From: an uncultured Sphaerochaeta sp.
Lineage (GTDB): Bacteria > Spirochaetota > Spirochaetia > Sphaerochaetales > Sphaerochaetaceae
Length of the DNA: 64,000 bases
NCBI RefSeq assembly: GCF_963677315.1
Contig: NZ_OY781939.1
Coordinates: 248,001-312,000 of the forward strand
Reading direction: 5' to 3'
Both the position numbers and the translations under genes were made by a program. This document shows positions 33,569 through 41,741 of this stretch, piece by piece (positions within the stretch are counted from its first letter, which is position 1; each line of letters starts with the position of its first letter). Under the pieces are notes generated by a model that ran no database searches, was not told the DNA's origin, and saw nothing but the letters and a program-made list of their open reading frames with translations.

Positions 33569-34447
33569 ATGGAACACTGGTTTTTAGATTCAGAGTTTCC
33601 CAACTGTGACAAGGAAACAGCACGATTTCATGTAATCCCTTTTCCCTTGGAGGATACAGTCTCCTACATGGGAGGCACAGCGGATGGACCAGAGGCCATC
33701 ATAGAAGCTTCTTCCCAACTTGAACAACTTGTTGAGGGTTTTGGGAATCCCGGGGCTTTGGGTATTCATACCAGGGAACCGCTTGGGACTGAAGGTATGG
33801 TCGCCCAGTCTATTGCTGCGGCAGCTGAGGCTATCCTCCAGGCGTATGACCATGGCTCCATCCCTGTACTTCTTGGAGGTGAGCATTCAGTTACCAATGC
33901 TGCAATTCCTCTCTTGAGGGACCGATTTCCCCAAGGGGAGGTCGGTATCCTGCAGTTCGATGCACACATGGACCTGAGAGATGCCTATGAAGGCAGCAAA
34001 CTGAGCCATGCATCGGTCATGAGACGTACCGTAGAGGCAGGCATCCCATTGTTCCAGGTAGGAATTCGGAATTATAGTGAAGAGGATATTGAGGCACGTG
34101 AGCGCTACCAGGTTGGTCACTATGATGCATCGTTCCTCTACAGCCAGAAGAATATACACTCGCTGGAAACATTGGATCTTCCTTCTGATTTTCCCAAACA
34201 ACTGTATGTCACGTTCGATGTCGATGCATTCGATTGTGGGTTGATGAGTGCAACCGGAACCCCCGATCCAGGTGGACTCTCATGGTGGGATGCAATTACG
34301 TTACTAACCGTTCTTACCAAGGATAGGACGATTATTGGATGCGATGTAGTGGAATTGGCTCCCAATGCCTTACATCACCCCTCCTATACTGCAAGCAAGC
34401 TTACGTATTTCCTGATGGGATTAGCCAGCAAGCGCTGTTCCCAGTGA
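33569..34447 (+). CDS. speB: Agmatinase
   Basis: A 292-residue ureohydrolase converting agmatine to putrescine and urea. Manganese ligands are visible in GGEHSVT, QFDAHMDLRD and FDVDAFD, in the standard order. The ATG at 33569 follows GGAGAG; an upstream in-frame ATG at 33530 lies within nspC and is unlikely. It completes the set SpeA, SpeB, carboxyspermidine dehydrogenase and NspC, a full route from arginine to spermidine without S-adenosylmethionine. Its 3' end overlaps the convergent flavodoxin gene by 27 bases. Confidence 0.94.
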   Translation: MEHWFLDSEFPNCDKETARFHVIPFPLEDTVSYMGGTADGPEAIIEASSQLEQLVEGFGNPGALGIHTREPLGTEGMVAQSIAAAAEAILQAYDHGSIPVLLGGEHSVTNAAIPLLRDRFPQGEVGILQFDAHMDLRDAYEGSKLSHASVMRRTVEAGIPLFQVGIRNYSEEDIEARERYQVGHYDASFLYSQKNIHSLETLDLPSDFPKQLYVTFDVDAFDCGLMSATGTPDPGGLSWWDAITLLTVLTKDRTIIGCDVVELAPNALHHPSYTASKLTYFLMGLASKRCSQ

Positions 34448-34846
34448 AAAGGCTGCATTTAACGCTTCTTCTTCAGGGGTGTCCAGGGCGATAACAGGGT
34501 CGGTAACCAATACTGCTCCTGCTTCCTTGGTGACTTCAGCCCAGTCTTCCATCCACTCTCCATCTCCCCATCCGTATGAGCCGAAGAGCCCAACCGGTTT
34601 TCCCTCTAGATGGGGAAGGAGCGCATTGAACATTGGTTCGAATACTTCATCCTCCAAGCTTTCAGAGCCCATTGCAGGACACCCAAAAGCTACTGCATCA
34701 TAGCTATCAAGCAAATCGGCAGAGAATAGACCGGCCTTGATCACCTTTATTTCTGCACCGGCTTCCTTGGCACCTTTTGCCACCGCTTGAGCCAAGGCTT
34801 CGGTATTTCCCGTTCCACTGTAATATACAATTGCAATACGTTTCAT
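34421..34846 (-). CDS. Flavodoxin
   Basis: A 141-residue single-domain flavodoxin, an FMN electron carrier. The phosphate-binding loop is SGTGNTEALA near residue 10, and the later FMN loops FGCPAMGSESL and FGSYGWGDGEWM are present. Flavodoxin can feed radical enzymes or replace ferredoxin under iron limitation; the partner is not identifiable here. Convergent with speB, with a 27-base overlap at the 3' ends. It has its own promoter. Confidence 0.94.
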   Translation of the reverse strand: MKRIAIVYYSGTGNTEALAQAVAKGAKEAGAEIKVIKAGLFSADLLDSYDAVAFGCPAMGSESLEDEVFEPMFNALLPHLEGKPVGLFGSYGWGDGEWMEDWAEVTKEAGAVLVTDPVIALDTPEEEALNAAFSLGTALAG

Positions 34847-34913
34847 AGTTCCTCCATCGGAGCTTATTACTAGTAAATCTATAAGGGTTAGGCAATGCTA
34901 ACATTTATAATAA

Positions 34914-34943
34914 GTACTACACCATTGTAGGGAAGCATGTCAA
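34914..34943 (-). promoter_or_regulatory. Candidate promoter of the flavodoxin gene
   Basis: On the minus strand a perfect TTGACA (34938-34943) and TAGTAC (34914-34919) are spaced by 18 bases, in the gap after the TPR gene stop. It would start the message about 60 bases before the flavodoxin ATG. Confidence 0.45.
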
Positions 34944-34951
34944 GAATGAGA

Positions 34952-35779
34952 TTATCGGTTGTTGTGTTCAGCTGCCTTGAGAAGCCGTTGCATTTTCAAA
35001 GCCAATGGAGAGGCAGGACCAAAATAGACGTGGGCTTTACGGTGAGCCCACCGGTAGAGCGTCCTTGCATCCTCAACTTCACCGAGCTTGCGATAGCAGC
35101 GCGCAATATGAACAAGCAGTCCAATTTTCTCTGCTTCAGAGGCAAAATCCGATTCTATATCAAGGTAAGACCGGATGATCCTGTACTGCTCAAGGGCTTC
35201 TCTCCAGGCGTATCGCCTCTCCAGGCAGACCCCAAGTGCACAACGAGCCATGATACTCTGACTGCTCGTGGATCCTTGGAATGAGGTAAGGATGGTGAGT
35301 ACCTGCTGACGGAGCAGAAGCTCCTCATCAAACTTCTTTTGGATATGGTAGATGTCTGCCTGCAGACAGAGTGAGTCGATATAGAGATCATAGGAGGGGC
35401 CATTCTCTTTGGTGTAATCACGACCAAGCAGATCCTCAACAATGGATTGTGCCTCAGTACTCTGTCCATCATCAAGATATGAGTTGCCTAAGGCGATCAT
35501 GGCCTCTATGGTTGACTCATCATCATCACCATGAAGGATCTGGTTCGTCTGATAAATCTGTTGAGCAACCTCCAACTCTTTATGGGTCTCTCCTGCACGG
35601 TAGTAGGCCATGTTCAAATCCCCCATCAGGAGTACATATTCTTGATTCATGGGACCATATTCGTTGAAGTGAGCTACTCGCTTCTTCTCCAGATCGGCGA
35701 TATTCTGATGTACACGTGCAAAGTAGAGCGGGTCATCAAGTTCACTGGAGAGTAGTAATCGTGCAAAATAGTTTTCCAT
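34952..35779 (-). CDS. TPR-repeat protein
   Basis: A cytoplasmic protein of about 275 residues made of helical repeats of tetratricopeptide type: YVLLMGDLNMAYYRAGETHK, IEAMIALGNSYLDDGQSTEA, IDSLCLQADIYHIQKKFDEE, LLVHIARCYRKLGEVEDARTLYRW. No enzymatic domain or signal peptide is present. TPR proteins act as interaction scaffolds; the partner is unknown. The ATG at 35779 (MENYFARL) has AGGGA close upstream; a GTG at 35794 would add five residues. It lies in a minus-strand run with a methyltransferase upstream (gap 30 bases). Confidence 0.78.
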   Translation of the reverse strand: MENYFARLLLSSELDDPLYFARVHQNIADLEKKRVAHFNEYGPMNQEYVLLMGDLNMAYYRAGETHKELEVAQQIYQTNQILHGDDDESTIEAMIALGNSYLDDGQSTEAQSIVEDLLGRDYTKENGPSYDLYIDSLCLQADIYHIQKKFDEELLLRQQVLTILTSFQGSTSSQSIMARCALGVCLERRYAWREALEQYRIIRSYLDIESDFASEAEKIGLLVHIARCYRKLGEVEDARTLYRWAHRKAHVYFGPASPLALKMQRLLKAAEHNNR

Positions 35780-35809
35780 ATCCCTAGTATACACAGATGG
35801 GTTTGTACC

Positions 35810-36586
35810 CTACAAGCTCTTCTCTGCACGAACTGCAAGATAGCAGTCATGGATATAACTGTCTATCATCATGAATCCTGCAGTATCGGTGTAGATACCG
35901 GTTATATGAAAACCACAGTCCGTAAGCCCCCCAAGCAAGTCTTGCAAGGTATGGGAAAATTCAATGGTATCATGTTTTCTCATTCGCTTTTCCAACTCCT
36001 TTTTCCCAAGGCTTTTCAGGTCAGAGTAGGGGATGGTGTATTTAACCTGGAGGTGGTTTCTCAGGGCTTTCTTTTCGTCAAAGAGATAGAGCACCGGGTT
36101 GGTGATGCTGGTAAGCAGTCTCCCACCTTTCTTCAAGATTCTGTAGCAGTGATGATACATGCTGTGCACTTCATCAATGAAACATGTGGAGGTTGGGTTG
36201 TATATCAGGTCAAACGTGGAGTCTGCAAAACAGGAGAGGTCACGCATATCTCCCTTGACGAATTCCATCTCCAGTTGGAGTCGCTCAGCATAGGATGCAT
36301 CCTGTGCGAGTTGTTTTTTTGAAATATCATACAGGGTTACCTCTGCGCCAGCGAGGGCAAGGAGAACCGCTTGCTGTCCACCACCACAGGCAAGGGCAAG
36401 GATCTTTTTCCCTTTCACATCACTAACCCAGGAAGGAGGGACCTGCTTGAACGGAGAGAGAACCATATCCAATTCCCCTCTGCGTGCTTTCTCTATCTGT
36501 TCTTCAGTGCAACCATCTGTCCAGATAGTGTGTTTTTCAACTTCACTATCCCAGGCTCGTGCATTGTGCTCAACATATGTATCCAT
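35810..36586 (-). CDS. SAM-dependent methyltransferase
   Basis: A 258-residue class I methyltransferase. Motif I is ILALACGGGQQAVLLALAG (about residues 67-85), followed by VTLYDISKKQL (acidic Asp for the ribose) and DMRDLSCFADSTFDLIYNP. The N-terminal segment VEHNARAWDSEVEKHTIWT is typical of the UbiE/Methyltransf_11 type. The substrate cannot be predicted and no pathway partner is adjacent. Confidence 0.88.
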   Translation of the reverse strand: MDTYVEHNARAWDSEVEKHTIWTDGCTEEQIEKARRGELDMVLSPFKQVPPSWVSDVKGKKILALACGGGQQAVLLALAGAEVTLYDISKKQLAQDASYAERLQLEMEFVKGDMRDLSCFADSTFDLIYNPTSTCFIDEVHSMYHHCYRILKKGGRLLTSITNPVLYLFDEKKALRNHLQVKYTIPYSDLKSLGKKELEKRMRKHDTIEFSHTLQDLLGGLTDCGFHITGIYTDTAGFMMIDSYIHDCYLAVRAEKSL

Positions 36587-36642
36587 GTGTGGAGGGTACC
36601 ATGGAAGGGAATAGTTTGCAATGCGTTAAAATACAACTGTTT

Positions 36643-37158
36643 TTATTGTAATATTTTAGAAAATAAAGGAGTGTAGGTAAGGATCCCTTGTACGCGGTGG
36701 GACTGCATCAGGGCAATGCTTTTTGCCTTGCTGGTAAAGCCTGCAATCTCGGGAAGCTCTGTATACCGAGCTCTGCGAAAGAGCGTAATATGTGCTTTGA
36801 AACGGGTATCCTTGAAGACTACATGATACGCTTGCAAGAGGGCAACAAGTGTTTTCTGTAATTGAAACAATCCTGTATGATGGGCAATTCCACTGTAGAT
36901 GATGTCACCTCCCTGTTTGGGAAATGTCCCTACATGATTGAACAGAACTTCCATCTCTCTCTTAGGCATTGCTTCCAAGATGTCACTGAGCAAAGGAAGG
37001 ATCTTCTCGTCCTGCTCTCCGAGAAAAGCGAGGGTGAGATGGAGATTCCCTTTACTCGTTGGATTTCCTTTAGAGAGATAAGGAACAATGGTGTTCTGGA
37101 TGGATGTAAGCTGTTGCAAAGTGCTCTCTGGAAACAGCAGTGCATAAAAGAGTCTCAT
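36643..37158 (-). CDS. thpR: RNA 2',3'-cyclic phosphodiesterase (2H/LigT family)
   Basis: A 171-residue two-histidine phosphoesterase. The two catalytic HxT motifs are HLTLAFLG (about residue 41) and HITLFRR (about 126), and the RLFYALLFPE start is characteristic. Family members hydrolyse 2',3'-cyclic phosphates in RNA. It is divergent from the GH4 gene at 37232 with a 73-base gap. Confidence 0.92.
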   Translation of the reverse strand: MRLFYALLFPESTLQQLTSIQNTIVPYLSKGNPTSKGNLHLTLAFLGEQDEKILPLLSDILEAMPKREMEVLFNHVGTFPKQGGDIIYSGIAHHTGLFQLQKTLVALLQAYHVVFKDTRFKAHITLFRRARYTELPEIAGFTSKAKSIALMQSHRVQGILTYTPLFSKILQ

Positions 37159-37231
37159 GGAGAGAGTATACTATGAAACAAAGTCTTTGTAGCCAGAAAA
37201 AAGCATAGTATAGTGTTGTGAGGAGAAAATC

Positions 37232-38590
37232 ATGAAAATAGTTCTTATTGGGGCAGGCAGTGCACAGTTTGGGCTTGGTACCCTTGGCGATATTATGCAA
37301 AGTAAAACATTGGTCGGAAGTACCCTCAGCTTGGTGGATATCAATGACCAGGCATTGCAGAACGTGTATGGCAAGGCCACAGCATTTGTCGAAGAGAATA
37401 ATCTCCCTTTTACCATTGAGGCAACCACTGACCGTAAGGAAGCATTGCAGGGTTGTGATGTAGTGGTCATTTCCATCGAAGTGGGAAATCGTTTTCAGCT
37501 CTGGGATGAGGATTGGACTATTGCCCAACAGTACGGTATTGCCCAGGTGTATGGGGAAAATGGTGGACCTGGAGGGGTATTCCATTCACTGAGGATTATT
37601 CCTGTCATCATGGAAATCTGTGAAGATGTTATCTCTCTCTGTCCAGATGCCTGGATTTTCAACTATTCCAACCCAATGACCGCCATTGTGACGACTGTGC
37701 TCAGGAAGTATCCATCGCTCAAATTTGTGGGAATTTGCCATGAGATTGCATCCCTTGAACGGTATCTACCCTCAATTCTTGAAACGCCATTCTCCAATCT
37801 GCAAACCCGGAGTGCTGGATTGAATCATTTCAGCGTGCTACTGGAAGCGTACTACCGGGACAGCGGCAAGGATGCTTACCCAGATATTTTGGACAGAGCT
37901 CCTGCCTTCTTCGAGAAAGAACCAGGGTACTCCGATATTCTCTCCTACATGCAGCAACATGGAGAGGCGTTCATCACAGAGGGATCCACCCATCGTCCAC
38001 TACCAGAGGGAACCAGAAGCAAGAAGCCCTGGGCGGATAGGACCCTGTTCAAGGAGATTCTCGATCACTACCACTTGTTGCCAATCACTGTTGACAGTCA
38101 TTTTGGGGAGTATATCAGTTGGGCACAAGAGGTTGTTGACCATAAGGGGATAAAGGATTTTTATTTCTTATATCAAAAGATGCTATCGCGTTTGGAACCA
38201 AAGATTGAACTGAAAGTAACCGAACGTTTGGTCTATATCCTTGAAGGCATTGAAGAGAATAGCGGATATGAGGAACTGGCTGTAAACATACTGAATAATG
38301 GATTGATTAAAAATCTTCCCCCTTGGATTGCTGTTGAGGTGCCGGCGAAGGTATATAGCAAGGGCATGAAAGGTGTTGCTTTTGACAATTTCCCCAAAGG
38401 GTTCGCCGCCCTCCTGAGAAACTACTGTGGTGTATATGACCTAACAGCTGAGGCTGTGCTGCAAGGAAAGAAGGAGTATGTAATCCAGGCATTGCTTGCC
38501 AATCCAGTGGTACATACCATGAGAAATATTCCAGAGCTAGTTGAGGTGATGATAGAGCGTCAACGTAGGTGGTTGGGGTATTTGCGTTGA
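37232..38590 (+). CDS. GH4 family glycosidase, alpha-glucosidase-like (solitary copy)
   Basis: A 452-residue family 4 hydrolase closely similar in layout to the cassette enzyme at 25284. It has IGAGSAQFGLGTLGDIMQSK at the NAD site, VYGENGGPGGVFHSLRIIP, NYSNPMTAI, the metal motif GICHEIAS (CHE subgroup), and SAGLNHFS. Both end in RRWLGYL/NKWLGYL-type tails. Unlike the cassette gene it has no transporter or regulator next to it; it has its own promoter region and a terminator. It probably hydrolyses alpha-glucosides imported by another system here. Confidence 0.9.
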   Translation: MKIVLIGAGSAQFGLGTLGDIMQSKTLVGSTLSLVDINDQALQNVYGKATAFVEENNLPFTIEATTDRKEALQGCDVVVISIEVGNRFQLWDEDWTIAQQYGIAQVYGENGGPGGVFHSLRIIPVIMEICEDVISLCPDAWIFNYSNPMTAIVTTVLRKYPSLKFVGICHEIASLERYLPSILETPFSNLQTRSAGLNHFSVLLEAYYRDSGKDAYPDILDRAPAFFEKEPGYSDILSYMQQHGEAFITEGSTHRPLPEGTRSKKPWADRTLFKEILDHYHLLPITVDSHFGEYISWAQEVVDHKGIKDFYFLYQKMLSRLEPKIELKVTERLVYILEGIEENSGYEELAVNILNNGLIKNLPPWIAVEVPAKVYSKGMKGVAFDNFPKGFAALLRNYCGVYDLTAEAVLQGKKEYVIQALLANPVVHTMRNIPELVEVMIERQRRWLGYLR

Positions 38591-38596
38591 AATAAC

Positions 38597-38627
38597 AAGA
38601 CCTCCCTGGTAATTCCAAGGAGGTCTT
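38597..38627. terminator. Bidirectional terminator between GH4 gene and tRNA
   Basis: AAGACCTCC (38597-38605) pairs perfectly with GGAGGTCTT (38619-38627). It lies just after the GH4 stop on the plus strand and 3 bases past the tRNA 3' end on the minus strand, where TTGTTATTT follows. Confidence 0.75.
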
Positions 38628-38629
38628 TA

Positions 38630-38702
38630 TAGCGGCAAAGGGACTCGGACCCCTGACCGAACGGATATGAGCCGTTTGCTCTACCAACTGAGCTATGCCG
38701 CC
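38630..38702 (-). tRNA. tRNA-Met (anticodon CAT), elongator type
   Basis: 73 nucleotides fold as a complete cloverleaf. Acceptor GGCGGCA pairs with TGCCGCT (G1-U72), the D-arm stem is GCTC/GAGC, the anticodon stem AACGG/CCGTT encloses loop CTCATAT, and the T-stem AGGGG/CCCTT encloses loop TCCGAGT. The discriminator is A and CCA is not encoded. GGCGG...CCGCT-A matches the elongator tRNA-Met pattern of Bacillus rather than initiator or Ile2. Position 55 is C instead of the nearly invariant T. Confidence 0.9.
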
Positions 38703-38785
38703 GTAACAACTCCCACACTATAGCCAATGCCCAAACAGTTAGTCAAGAGGGTTTTTGTCACTTTTTGGTTGGGGAAAACCATGAT

Positions 38786-39007
38786 ATGCTTAAGTTCATG
38801 GAAAAGAAACGATATATATGTCCAAAATGTGGCGGCACTCACTATGAGAGCGACCGGTTCCAGGCAACGGGTGGCAATTTTGCCAAGATTTTCGATGTCC
38901 AAAACAAACGGTTCATCACCGTCACTTGTACCAATTGTGGGTACACTGAATTGTTCAAACAAAATGAACAGACAGGATGGAATATTTTGGACTTCTTCTT
39001 GAATTAA
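38786..39007 (+). CDS. Small zinc-ribbon protein
   Basis: About 73 residues with two CxxC knuckles, ICPKCGGTHYE and VTCTNCGYTEL, spaced as in nucleic-acid-binding zinc ribbons (COG3478-like). The end KQNEQTGWNILDFF is typical of that family. The ATG at 38786 has a G-run about 11 bases upstream; ATG 38798 (MEKKRYIC) is an alternative. Function unknown. The aldo/keto reductase gene starts 11 bases later with its own GGAGG. Confidence 0.82.
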   Translation: MLKFMEKKRYICPKCGGTHYESDRFQATGGNFAKIFDVQNKRFITVTCTNCGYTELFKQNEQTGWNILDFFLN

Positions 39008-39018
39008 CAGGAGGCACT

Positions 39019-39858
39019 ATGCAGACAGTTACGATGAACAACAATCTTGAGATTCCGAAACTTGGATTTGGCACTTGGCAGATTCCTGAAGGAAAAGCAG
39101 CATATGAGAGTGTTCGCTACGCTCTCGAGGTAGGATATCGTCATATAGATACTGCAGCTGCCTATGGCAATGAGGTGAGTGTTGGACGCGCCATACGAGA
39201 GAGTGGGATTGATCGGGAGGAGATCTATCTTACCACCAAGCTTCATAACAATGACCATGGCTATGAACAGACTAAGGAAGCATTCCTGGAAAGCTTGAGA
39301 AAACTGGATACAGACTATGTTGACCTCTATTTGATCCATTGGCCCAATCCCATTGCATCTCGCTCACATTGGCAGGACGCCAATAGGGGGAGTTGGAAGG
39401 CCATGGAGGAGTTTATCGGGCAAGGCCTGATCAAGAGTATCGGTATCAGCAACTTCCGTGAACATCATATTGAATCCTTGCTCGAGAGAGCTGAGATCAA
39501 GCCGCAGGTCAATCAGATCCGGCTCTATGCTGGTGAACAACAGCACAAATTGGTGCAATATTGCAAGGACAAGCAGATGGTTCTGGAAGCATATAGTCCA
39601 TTAGGCACCGGTGGCCTGCTCAGCAGTCCTCTGATCAAGAGCATTGCTGAAGAGGTAGGGAAGAGTCCGGCACAAATATGTCTTCGTTATGATATCCAGA
39701 AGGGGCATGTAGTGCTTCCCAAATCGGTTACTCCTTCTTCTATTCTTCAGAACAAGGATATCTTTGATTTCACGTTGAATGAAGAACAAATGGCAAAGCT
39801 CGATGAAATGGAGAATATCTGTGGACCAACGCAGAATCCGGATGAAACCTCCTTCTAA
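39019..39858 (+). CDS. Aldo/keto reductase
   Basis: A 279-residue NADPH-dependent oxidoreductase with a TIM barrel. Catalytic tetrad residues are seen in GYRHIDTAAAYGNE (Asp, Tyr), TTKLHNN (Lys) and DLYLIHWPNP (His). SIGISNFREHH and VLPKSVTPS supply cofactor-binding positions. The start at 39019 has AGGAGG upstream; a longer frame from 38977 overlaps the zinc-ribbon gene and is rejected. It probably reduces a sugar or keto aldehyde; the substrate is unknown. Confidence 0.93.
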   Translation: MQTVTMNNNLEIPKLGFGTWQIPEGKAAYESVRYALEVGYRHIDTAAAYGNEVSVGRAIRESGIDREEIYLTTKLHNNDHGYEQTKEAFLESLRKLDTDYVDLYLIHWPNPIASRSHWQDANRGSWKAMEEFIGQGLIKSIGISNFREHHIESLLERAEIKPQVNQIRLYAGEQQHKLVQYCKDKQMVLEAYSPLGTGGLLSSPLIKSIAEEVGKSPAQICLRYDIQKGHVVLPKSVTPSSILQNKDIFDFTLNEEQMAKLDEMENICGPTQNPDETSF

Positions 39859-39899
39859 AACCTCTTGCTTTCCTGCAATCGTATGAGTACTCTTGTAGC

Positions 39900-40676
39900 A
39901 TGACTGGATTCTTCATTAAAAAAGCGTTTTTCGATGGCTGGGACAACCTCATTTCGATGGTTGTCCACAACCTTGGGTTCCTCCTGATCTTGCTTGCCTT
40001 CATGGGAAGCATGAGCCTCATGGAAATGAATGGACTGCTTGCTGTAGTTGCCATGATTCTCTCAGTAGGTCTGTTCGCCTTCTTCACAGCAGGTACCTCA
40101 GCCAGTACCTGGGCATATGCAAAATACGAACGGCCTGGCTGGGAAGGATTCAAACATGGCATCAGGGACTCATGGAGGCATAGTCTTTTTTACTGGCTGC
40201 TTTCCGTGCTTGATGTCTCACTCATCCTGTTTGTCATTCCCTTCTATCTGAGTTATGGCAATGCGGTAGGAACTCTGCTCAGTGTCATACTTTTCTGGTT
40301 GTTCATGGGGTTGAGCTTCGCTCTTCTGTATTACTGGGCACTCTTTCGTTCAATGCCTGGGGACCGTCCGATCAAGACTCTGAAAAAGAGCTTTCTCATT
40401 GTATTTGACAATCTCTTCTTCACCTTGTTCTTTGCTGTGTACCAGATAGTGAATTTTGTATTATCTGCACTTCTTGCAGGCCTTGCCCCTGGAGTGACCG
40501 GTATGTTGCTTGCCAGCAGTGATGCAGTCAAATTGATGATGTACAAGTATGACTATCTTGAAGAGGAACCGGAGGCTGACAGGAAGCATATCCCTTGGGA
40601 TGAACTGCTTTATGAAGAACGCGAGAGTGTTGGACACCGTTCCTTGAAGAATATGATTTTCCCCTGGAAAGACTGA
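39900..40676 (+). CDS. Polytopic membrane protein of unknown function (YesL-like)
   Basis: A 258-residue protein with about five hydrophobic segments between residues 20 and 205 and a charged cytoplasmic tail (DYLEEEPEADRKHIPWDELL). The start FFIKKAFFDGWDNLISM and the FRSMPGDRPIKTLKKSFLI loop resemble YesL/DUF624-type small membrane proteins, but I do not recognise it firmly. The CYTH-domain gene starts one base after its stop, so they are coexpressed. Confidence 0.7.
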   Translation: MTGFFIKKAFFDGWDNLISMVVHNLGFLLILLAFMGSMSLMEMNGLLAVVAMILSVGLFAFFTAGTSASTWAYAKYERPGWEGFKHGIRDSWRHSLFYWLLSVLDVSLILFVIPFYLSYGNAVGTLLSVILFWLFMGLSFALLYYWALFRSMPGDRPIKTLKKSFLIVFDNLFFTLFFAVYQIVNFVLSALLAGLAPGVTGMLLASSDAVKLMMYKYDYLEEEPEADRKHIPWDELLYEERESVGHRSLKNMIFPWKD

Positions 40677-40677
40677 C

Positions 40678-41253
40678 ATGTCCTATGAAGTTGAACTGAA
40701 AGCCCATGTAGATGATCCTATCACGCTCAAGCATGACATCGAGCAGCAGCCTGGCATTGGAGAGGTGTGTTGTGAAGAGAAAGATGACATCTACTATGCC
40801 TTGGCGGGACAGGAGCCTCTTTTCCGTCTACGGGCGGAACGCTTCGGGCCTTCTTTTCAGAATCTATCAGGGAATGTACGGTTTACAAGAAAATACAAGA
40901 GCCTGAAGGATGGGATTGAGGTCAATGAGGAAGTTGAGTTTCTCTCATCCTCCGACCAGGCACAGCAAGCTCATGCTTTTTTCCTCAGTCTCGGATATGA
41001 GGTATATATCAGGAAGACCAAGCGGGGATACTCCTACGATTGGGTATTCGATGAGACGCTCTCACCCCTTCATATAGAACTGGTGGAGATTGCTTCCCTC
41101 GGCTGGTTCTTGGAGATGGAATTTGTGTTGGAGACAGCAGAACGGGTCCCGTATGCCAGGACCCGTCTACTTGAAGTACTCTCATTGTTGGGTGTTCCCC
41201 AAGAATGTATCGAGGAACGCTATTACATGCATCTACTCAAGGATTTTTCGTAG
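40678..41253 (+). CDS. CYTH-domain protein (class IV adenylate cyclase/thiamine-triphosphatase-like)
   Basis: A 191-residue CYTH protein. The signature ExExK is YEVELKAHV at residues 3-11. DIYYAL, LFRLRAERF, VRFTRKYKS and IELVEIASLGWFLEMEFV give the acidic and basic residues of the tunnel that binds triphosphates and metal. Members are class IV adenylate cyclases, thiamine triphosphatases or inorganic triphosphatases; the sequence alone does not separate them. It follows the membrane protein gene by one base and overlaps the convergent UPF0303 gene by 17 bases. Confidence 0.85.
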   Translation: MSYEVELKAHVDDPITLKHDIEQQPGIGEVCCEEKDDIYYALAGQEPLFRLRAERFGPSFQNLSGNVRFTRKYKSLKDGIEVNEEVEFLSSSDQAQQAHAFFLSLGYEVYIRKTKRGYSYDWVFDETLSPLHIELVEIASLGWFLEMEFVLETAERVPYARTRLLEVLSLLGVPQECIEERYYMHLLKDFS

Positions 41254-41737
41254 GGTAGTGAGGAACATTCTCCACACCCAGATACCTGCTGATGCATCTA
41301 ACCAGTACATCATGATCCTCGAGATCGGTAAGACCGCTTACCATTACAGCTCCTACCAATCCAACTGATCTGACAACAATGGGGAATCCTCCACCACAAT
41401 CCACAAACCTGGTTGGATCCAAACCACGTTCACTCAACGTCTTCCCTCGTTTCTTCAGGAATAAGGAGTATGCCAACGTACTGGTTTCAAAGTGCTGGAC
41501 CGTATTGAACTTTCGGTCGATCCAGTCCTGTGAGCCACGATTTGAACCTTCAGCGGTAAAATGAAACAGTGTCTTGCCACTCATTGTCCTGATGCATATG
41601 GCGATGGGAATCTCTTTGCCCAAAGCTTCCTCGGCAAAGATCTTTCCCAGTTCCCATGCATCACGGTTTGAGAAATGATCGAACTGCAGCAGTTCTTCCT
41701 GGCTTTCTACCAGTGCAATTTGTTGTGAAAGTTCCAT
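41237..41737 (-). CDS. UPF0303 / HbpS-like (DUF336) family protein
   Basis: A 166-residue protein of the GlcG/HbpS-like fold, UPF0303 branch. It has FAEEALGKEIPIAICI, LFHFTAEGSN, WIDRKFNTVQHFETSTLA and CGGGFPIVVRSVGLVGAVMVSGL, the latter being the family core. The ATG at 41737 has GGGAG nine bases upstream; a frame open to 41764 enters the neighbouring gene. Function is not established for this branch. It is cotranscribed with the oxidoreductase gene four bases upstream. Confidence 0.85.
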   Translation of the reverse strand: MELSQQIALVESQEELLQFDHFSNRDAWELGKIFAEEALGKEIPIAICIRTMSGKTLFHFTAEGSNRGSQDWIDRKFNTVQHFETSTLAYSLFLKKRGKTLSERGLDPTRFVDCGGGFPIVVRSVGLVGAVMVSGLTDLEDHDVLVRCISRYLGVENVPHYPTKNP

Positions 41738-41741
41738 ATGC

